A stretch of 64,000 bases of DNA from Emticicia sp040253585 (lineage in GTDB: Bacteria; Bacteroidota; Bacteroidia; Cytophagales; Spirosomataceae): contig NZ_JBELAU010000009.1 of the NCBI RefSeq assembly GCF_040253585.1, forward strand, positions 248,001-312,000. Reading direction: 5' to 3'. Under the pieces are notes generated by a model. It saw only the letters and a program-made list of their open reading frames with translations, had not been told where the DNA came from and did no database searches. Every line of letters starts with the position of its first letter. The stretch's first letter is position 1. Of the stretch, positions 59,428 through 64,000 are shown piece by piece. Both the position numbers and the translations under genes were made by a program.

Positions 59428-60195
59428 CTAATACTTCCCATTCAATTCCCAATTATAAGTCATATAAGAAACTTTTGCACCCTTATTGGCTTTTACCTTA
59501 GCATATTTGTTTGCCCAATCAATAATAGACATTTTATCTTTAAAATCGCCACCGTACCAATTAAAGATATTTGATAATTTAGCTTCATCGGCCGATACTT
59601 GATTTTTGCTTGAATCATTCAAGAAATCTACCCCTTGATCGTCGAGTTGTTGGTTCAATTTTGCCGCCACAAAAGCCTCATTTCTGAGCGGTGGACAAGA
59701 TTTTGCAGCACAAACTAACGCAAAGTGAATACGAGGCTCATCAAAATCCTTTCTGATAATACCGTGTTCAATATTATTCAAATCCATTTTCTTTCCACCA
59801 ATATTGATAAATTTTACATCCCACGGAGTATTCACAAACGGAATTTTAACTTTGCTGCCAATATCTTTGATACTTTTTATTTTACTATCTAAATTATCTA
59901 AGATAAGTTGAATAGTAAAGGCATTATAAGCATTAATCCAATAAGCGAGTTTTTCATCTTTGCTCCATTTATCGCCTGGGGCATTGTTTTCTACCAAAGT
60001 TAGATACTTTTTCAACTCTGTTTGGTCTTTCTTAAAACCCGCATAATTAACAAATCCTTTTGCATCGACGTGTTTTTTCAAGAGGCCATTCCAAATTTCA
60101 TGGCTAATTGGTTCGGCATTTGATGTCGGTGCGTTTACGGCAAAACAACTACTCACCGTAACTAATAGAATACATAAAAAGGCTGTGATTTTCAT
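59428..60195 (-). CDS. DUF547 secreted protein
   Basis: 255 residues with signal peptide (FLCILLVTVSSCFA, VNAPT). DUF547 motifs are visible: HVDAKGFVNYAGFKKDQTEL, KDEKLAYWINAYNAFTIQLI and FDEPRIHFALVCAAKSCPPL, NEAFVAAKLNQQLDDQGVDF. The conserved HFALVCAAKSCP suggests a thiol-transglutaminase-like fold, but the activity is unproven. It stands alone, divergent from nothing close; the HGSNAT-like gene lies upstream on the same strand. Confidence 0.9.
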   Translation of the reverse strand: MKITAFLCILLVTVSSCFAVNAPTSNAEPISHEIWNGLLKKHVDAKGFVNYAGFKKDQTELKKYLTLVENNAPGDKWSKDEKLAYWINAYNAFTIQLILDNLDSKIKSIKDIGSKVKIPFVNTPWDVKFINIGGKKMDLNNIEHGIIRKDFDEPRIHFALVCAAKSCPPLRNEAFVAAKLNQQLDDQGVDFLNDSSKNQVSADEAKLSNIFNWYGGDFKDKMSIIDWANKYAKVKANKGAKVSYMTYNWELNGKY

Positions 60196-60296
60196 ATTTC
60201 TGTGTTTTTTGTCATTATTTGTATTTAGACTACTTTCTTACATATACGTATCTAAGTAGTAAAAAGTTTGTCATTAACAGATAATAACAAAACCCC

Positions 60297-61409
60297 TTAG
60301 ACACGCAAGAATATCTTATAATGATACATCGCTCTCAGAAATGCCCATTTTACTCCAATTACAGCCAATGTAATGATTACGCCGTAGTAATGTTCACCAA
60401 AAAGCTGTCCAAACCATTTGAAAAGCCCTTCCGCAGTATAATACCAGTCAATAAATAGTCCTGACATATAAATCAAGATAGAGTTTAGACCGATTATAGT
60501 GAAAAAGAAAGCCCAACGTTGATATTGTAGTACGTCAATAATAAAATAGAATATCGCCAATAGAATAAGGCTACAACCACCCGCATAAAGCATAAATGAG
60601 CTTGTCCAAAGGTTTTTATTAATCGGGAAAACCAAGCCCCACATTCCACCAATGATTAAGCACAATAAGCCACCAATCGCCAATGTAGCAGCTTTTTGAG
60701 TCGGAGTTTTTGCAGAATTATTTTTTAAGAAATTTCCTGCAAAAATTCCCAGTAAACCCGTACAAATAGCTGGAAGTGTCGAGAAAAGGCCTTCGGGGTC
60801 ATGAATAACGAGGTGTAATCGGCCTGGAAGTACGGTGCGGTCAACCCAAGAAGCGAAATTGCCTTGAATGGTCAAATCACCCGCCACAAAACCTGGAGCA
60901 GCACCGAATTTCATAACTAACCAATAGCCAATCAAAATACCCACAAACCATACATACTGAAAACGTTGGCTTGCATACACATAAATAATGCAGGCAAACA
61001 TATAAGCCAAACCAATACGCCCCAGCACGCTCGGAAAACGTATCTGCGAAAGTTCTTTTATCTGTAAACCATTATTATAAATCACCCCCAAAAGCACTAA
61101 AATGAGTCCACGCTTAATGATTCGTAGCACAATCTTTCGACTTTCAACGCCTTTATCAATTTCACGCCCAACCGAATAAGGAGTTGAAACACCCGAAATG
61201 AACAAAAACAATGGAAAAATGAGGTCATAAAAGCGAAAGCCATTCCATGCAACGTGCGAAAGCTGAGTGGCCATCCAAACGGCTACTGGGTGTTGTGTAG
61301 CATGGGCAAGTTCGTGGATAAAATCCTCGCCGCCCATTATCCAAAACATGTCAAAACCACGTAGGGCATCGAGCGAAAAAAGTCTTTGTTTAGTAGTTGA
61401 GGTGTTCAT
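60297..61409 (-). CDS. HGSNAT-like (DUF5009) membrane acyltransferase
   Basis: 370 residues with about ten membrane helices. The N-terminal SLDALRGFDMFWIMGGEDFI (about 13-32) and FYDLIFPLFLFISGVSTPYS (about 57-76) match DUF5009/HGSNAT-like enzymes. These acetylate glucosamine residues of glycans across membranes, in lysosomal HGSNAT by a conserved His. The acceptor here is unknown, perhaps peptidoglycan or exported polysaccharide. A TATCTTTG-type promoter element lies at 61441-61434. Confidence 0.86.
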   Translation of the reverse strand: MNTSTTKQRLFSLDALRGFDMFWIMGGEDFIHELAHATQHPVAVWMATQLSHVAWNGFRFYDLIFPLFLFISGVSTPYSVGREIDKGVESRKIVLRIIKRGLILVLLGVIYNNGLQIKELSQIRFPSVLGRIGLAYMFACIIYVYASQRFQYVWFVGILIGYWLVMKFGAAPGFVAGDLTIQGNFASWVDRTVLPGRLHLVIHDPEGLFSTLPAICTGLLGIFAGNFLKNNSAKTPTQKAATLAIGGLLCLIIGGMWGLVFPINKNLWTSSFMLYAGGCSLILLAIFYFIIDVLQYQRWAFFFTIIGLNSILIYMSGLFIDWYYTAEGLFKWFGQLFGEHYYGVIITLAVIGVKWAFLRAMYHYKIFLRV

Positions 61410-61433
61410 TTTTTATTGATTAGGGTAATATTT

Positions 61434-61441
61434 CAAAGATA
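61434..61441 (-). promoter_or_regulatory. Candidate -7 promoter element of the HGSNAT-like gene
   Basis: The minus strand reads TATCTTTG (TAnnTTTG), 25 bases ahead of the start. No -33 element seen. Confidence 0.4.
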
Positions 61442-61603
61442 TAGAAAATTATGGAACGATTGAAAAGAATATTTCTAATACTTCTAAGAAGGACATTTGT
61501 TGGGTTTAAGAATACCTTCTTTTTATTTGGTCAATAACATAAATGTGGTTTTATTTATCATCAATTTTTTGTTGTTTTGCTTTAACCTAAAACACGATAA
61601 TTA

Positions 61604-62119
61604 ATGGCTATTAATTTCAGATTGGCTAATGTTAATGATGCTATCTTGCTAAGAAAACTTTCGGAAGATACTTTTCGAGATACCTACACAGAGTTTAATA
61701 CGCCCGAAAATATGGAAGCTCATGTTGCTAAAAACTTTTCGATAGAAGCAATAGTAAATGATTTGCAGAGTCCTCAGAATCAATATTTTATTATTGAGTT
61801 TGACACACAAATAGTTGCTTTTGCCAAACTCGTAAAAGACCATAGCACAAAAGGTTTAGCAGATAAAAAGGTCGTAGAAATCGAACGTTTTTATGTCGAT
61901 AAAAACCTTCATGGACAGCAGTTGGGAAGAAAACTAATGGATTTCTGCACAAACTGGTCAAAAGAAAACAACTTTGAAACCATTTGGCTCGGAGTATGGG
62001 AAAACAACCAAAATGCCATGGAATTTTATAAGAAAATGGGCTTTGAGTTTCTCGACAAACACATTTTTGTTTTGGGAACAGAAGTGCAAACCGATTTTAC
62101 GATGAAAAAAGATGTATGA
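61604..62119 (+). CDS. GNAT-family N-acetyltransferase 1
   Basis: 171 residues. A GNAT enzyme that transfers acetyl from acetyl-CoA to an amine. Motif A lies at VVEIERFYVDKNLHGQQLGR (about 87-106; the Q-Q-L-G-R loop binds CoA) and motif B at NNFETIWLGVWENNQNAMEF, YKKMGFEF. The N-terminus reads FRLANVNDAILLRKLSEDTF. The substrate is unknown. Its end overlaps the start of the next acetyltransferase by 4 bases (ATGA), so they are translated together. Confidence 0.92.
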   Translation: MAINFRLANVNDAILLRKLSEDTFRDTYTEFNTPENMEAHVAKNFSIEAIVNDLQSPQNQYFIIEFDTQIVAFAKLVKDHSTKGLADKKVVEIERFYVDKNLHGQQLGRKLMDFCTNWSKENNFETIWLGVWENNQNAMEFYKKMGFEFLDKHIFVLGTEVQTDFTMKKDV

Positions 62120-62637
62120 TAAATTTAAGAATAGAGAAAATAACGATTTCAGAAGTAGAAAAATTCTCTGAAGTTGCTACCCAAGCATATTTCGATCATT
62201 ATCGACACCTTTGGTATGATGAAGGCGAATGGTATGCTCATAAATGCTTCAATGTCAATCAATTATCTGGAGAGTTATTAGATACAAAAAATGAGTTTTT
62301 CTTTGCAATCCTTGACGAAAAACTTGTTGGGTTTCTAAAACTCCGCCCCGAAAACCAATTGGCTGAACAAGAAGGGAATGGCTTTGAAATAGAAAGAATT
62401 TATCTGACCAATGAAGCTACAGGTAGGGGAGTGGGCCGAAAACTGATGGAGTTTTCCATCGACACGGCTTGCCAACAAAATAAAGATTATGTTTGGCTAA
62501 AAGCAATGGATAGTAGTCAAAACGCTATCAGATTTTATGAAAGCCTCGGTTTTGAAATCTGTGGAACAGCACGACTTGACTTTGAGCAAATGAAAACCGA
62601 GTATCTGGGAATGGTAGCGATGCGGAGGAATTTATGA
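62116..62637 (+). CDS. GNAT-family N-acetyltransferase 2
   Basis: 173 residues. Motif A is FEIERIYLTNEATGRGVGRK (about 95-114; GRGVGR CoA loop) and motif B is DYVWLKAMDSSQNAIRFYES, LGFEI. The N-terminal KITISEVEKFSEVATQAYFD and YDEGEWYAHKCFN are similar in layout to the first GNAT gene, suggesting a tandem duplication. Translation begins inside the last codons of the first gene. The substrate is unknown. Confidence 0.92.
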   Translation: MINLRIEKITISEVEKFSEVATQAYFDHYRHLWYDEGEWYAHKCFNVNQLSGELLDTKNEFFFAILDEKLVGFLKLRPENQLAEQEGNGFEIERIYLTNEATGRGVGRKLMEFSIDTACQQNKDYVWLKAMDSSQNAIRFYESLGFEICGTARLDFEQMKTEYLGMVAMRRNL

Positions 62638-62656
62638 TTTACGAATGACGAATTAA

Positions 62657-62708
62657 GAATGACGATTTACGAATTTTATACGTTGTGTATATTCGTAAAT
62701 CGTCATTC
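62657..62708. repeat. Palindrome of the GAATGACGATTTACGAAT type
   Basis: A perfect 18-bp stem (arms 62657-62674 and 62691-62708) around a 16-base loop, with further ACGAATGACGAATTA copies at both sides. The variants of TTACGAATGACGA look like a dispersed repeat. It also lies between convergent genes and may act in termination. Confidence 0.85.
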
Positions 62709-62743
62709 AGACATTCGTAATCGCACGGGCGACCCCGTCGCAA

Positions 62744-63193
62744 TTATGCCAATATAGCCTTCACCATTGCTGAAATCGCTTTGCCATCGGCAAGACCAGC
62801 GAGTTCTTTGGTTGCTACACCCATCATTTTACCCATATCTGATGGAGCAGAAGCACCCACACGAGCCTTAATTTCCTCCAATTTGGCTTTCAATTCATCT
62901 TCCGAAAGCTGTTTTGGCAAAAACTCTTCGATAACGGCCAACTCTGCCAATTCTTTCTCCAAAAGGTCAGGGCGATTCTGTTGACGGTAAATATCCGCCG
63001 AATCTCTTCTTTGTTTAGCTGCTTTCGTAAGCAATTTTGTTTCTTCTTCGGTCGTCAATTCGCCTGTTTTTCCTTCCTTTGTTTCTTCTAACAGAATCAC
63101 TTTTTTTATATCACGAAGAGCCATCAATCTTCCTGATTCACGGGCAAGCATGGCTGCTTTTATTTGGGCATCAATTGTTGTTTTTAAAGACAT
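62744..63193 (-). CDS. yqeY: GatB/YqeY-domain protein
   Basis: 149 residues. The YqeY-like domain is seen in MSLKTTIDAQIKAAMLARES, GRLMALRDIKKVILLEETKE, EFLPKQLSEDELKAKLEEI and DMGKMMGVATKELAGLADGK. It is related to the C-terminal tRNA-binding tail of GatB/GatE amidotransferase subunits but stands alone. Its exact function is not settled. Length and pattern are usual. Confidence 0.92.
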   Translation of the reverse strand: MSLKTTIDAQIKAAMLARESGRLMALRDIKKVILLEETKEGKTGELTTEEETKLLTKAAKQRRDSADIYRQQNRPDLLEKELAELAVIEEFLPKQLSEDELKAKLEEIKARVGASAPSDMGKMMGVATKELAGLADGKAISAMVKAILA

Positions 63194-63320
63194 TTTTTTA
63201 AGAATTAATTGTATTATTTTAATAAAAACTGGTGTTTTTTGATTTGTGTATCCGTTTGATAATTTTTTGGAACAGCTTTTGATAAAGGGTTATGTATAAC
63301 TTAACCAACCCATCAAAATT

Positions 63321-63926
63321 ATGCGTGTTTTTAATTTAACTGCCATTGGCATTGTGCTGTTTACGTCCAGCATATTTGCCACTCCTAAGAAAAGCTTTTC
63401 TCCTACAACGAGTATTCAAAAGCGTTGTGCCGAAATTCAAGCAAACCTCAAAAAGCATTTGTACATTACCAAAAAAATCTCTGATGAACGCTTCGACGAT
63501 GTCGTAACGGCATACTTCCAAAACAAACGAATTGAGTTAATCGTTTCGGAAACTTACGGGGAAGCTGGAAAAATCAGACATGAGTATTATTTTGGCAAAA
63601 ATGGGGAACTGATTTTGGCTACAAATCAGTTATTTCAGTACGAAACAAAACAAAGTTCCGACAAAAATCTGGTAAAAGTAAGCGAAAATACTTACTATTA
63701 CCAAAAATTGAAACTTGTAAGAGCTGTTGATGGAAAAAACGTTGCGATTCGCACGTCTCATTTTGATACTCAAACACGTAGTCGGTATTTGTTAGGGAAG
63801 AGTTTGATTTTAACGAAACAGATTAAAGAACAGCATGACGAAATTATCGGTCAATATCAACAAAATAGCGACCTTGCGAAACTCACGAGGCGGAAGCCAA
63901 CCGAATGTGGTGCAGGTTGCGATTGA
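63321..63926 (+). CDS. Secreted protein of unknown function
   Basis: 201 residues with a signal peptide (LTAIGIVLFTSSIFA, TPKK). The mature chain has a Lys-rich N-terminus, then RIELIVSETYGEAGKIRHEY, YFGKNGELILATNQLFQYET and NTYYYQKLKLVRAVDGKNVA, a beta-rich pattern, and ends ECGAGCD with two Cys. No family recognised. It is the last gene seen in the window. Confidence 0.72.
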   Translation: MRVFNLTAIGIVLFTSSIFATPKKSFSPTTSIQKRCAEIQANLKKHLYITKKISDERFDDVVTAYFQNKRIELIVSETYGEAGKIRHEYYFGKNGELILATNQLFQYETKQSSDKNLVKVSENTYYYQKLKLVRAVDGKNVAIRTSHFDTQTRSRYLLGKSLILTKQIKEQHDEIIGQYQQNSDLAKLTRRKPTECGAGCD

Positions 63927-63940
63927 TTGTGAAAAATTTG

Positions 63941-63971
63941 GGGCGGAGGGAATCACGGTTCACCCCCGCCC
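63941..63971. repeat. GC-rich imperfect hairpin at the right edge
   Basis: GGGCGG (63941-63946) pairs with CCGCCC (63966-63971), continued by GGG/CCC across one bulged A. It follows the stop at 63926 and may be a terminator, though it lacks a T-run. Confidence 0.45.
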
Positions 63972-64000
63972 TGATGAAAGACATATTCGCTATCAGGATG

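Noticed and set aside
63941..64000. Possible C-terminus of a minus-strand gene at the right edge (ending GGGEP)
   Set aside because: Only 15 codons are visible, they coincide with a hairpin, and no motif can be recognised.
1..64000. tRNA, rRNA, CRISPR, transposase or prophage genes
   Set aside because: I looked in all gaps longer than about 100 bases and saw no cloverleaf-type sequence, regularly spaced repeats or mobile-element proteins.

Overview
The window is a stretch of chromosome from a Bacteroidota bacterium, most likely of the order Cytophagales (an Emticicia/Arcicella-like relative is a guess). The evidence is TonB-dependent receptors with a carboxypeptidase-like N-terminal domain, a TonB receptor/DUF4249 pair, many small lipoproteins, a GldJ-like lipoprotein, DUF1080, DUF4175, DUF3467 and LVIVD proteins, AT-rich leaders without clear Shine-Dalgarno sites, and promoters of the Bacteroidota type (TTTG / TAnnTTTG).

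Layout. 1-6.1 kb: the start of a TonB receptor running off the left edge, a GH78 rhamnosidase-like gene that lacks its catalytic domain, and a complete TonB receptor plus DUF4249 lipoprotein pair. 6.1-19.0 kb, mostly minus strand: a radical SAM gene broken by two in-frame stops, accD, a metallopeptidase/MORN protein, a TPR protein, a Big_5-type lipoprotein, mnmG and a giant DUF4175 protein. This stretch carries DnaA-box clusters (9.4 kb and the 11.4-11.9 kb gap) and a nearly perfect parS upstream of mnmG, so it may be close to the replication origin. 19-28.6 kb: exonuclease III, comF, gldJ, mfd, a PPK2 kinase, msrA and an iodotyrosine-deiodinase-like nitroreductase. 28.8-32.9 kb: an envelope lipoprotein, an operon with a secreted YidD-like protein and two related TPR/membrane proteins, and a beta-barrel protein. 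33-38.9 kb: a DUF1080 protein, a WD/YCF48-like protein, the rnc-fabF-acpP cluster, kdsA and a DUF3467 gene. 39-44.9 kb: a P1 peptidase and a minus-strand run of surface lipoproteins including a serpin. 45-54 kb: gamma-glutamyltransferase, a two-gene Septu-like anti-phage module (PtuA ATPase + PtuB HNH nuclease), a VPS10-like protein, a second DUF1080 protein and a CobW-type GTPase. 54-64 kb: kup, small envelope proteins, DoxX, DUF2807, a membrane-bound AraC regulator, DUF547, an HGSNAT-like acyltransferase, two GNAT acetyltransferases, a YqeY-like protein and a secreted protein.

How the genes work together: most are household functions (fatty-acid synthesis accD/fabF/acpP, LPS Kdo by kdsA, tRNA modification, DNA repair, potassium uptake) mixed with envelope and polymer-use genes. 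The only clear accessory module is the Septu-like pair at 46.9-48.8 kb, wedged between ggt and the VPS10-like gene with a 4-base overlap to the latter. I saw no tRNA, rRNA, CRISPR array, transposase or prophage genes. Many intergenic gaps hold perfect or near-perfect palindromes of several families; some are terminators and some look like dispersed repeats. All family assignments come from reading motifs by eye, without database searches.
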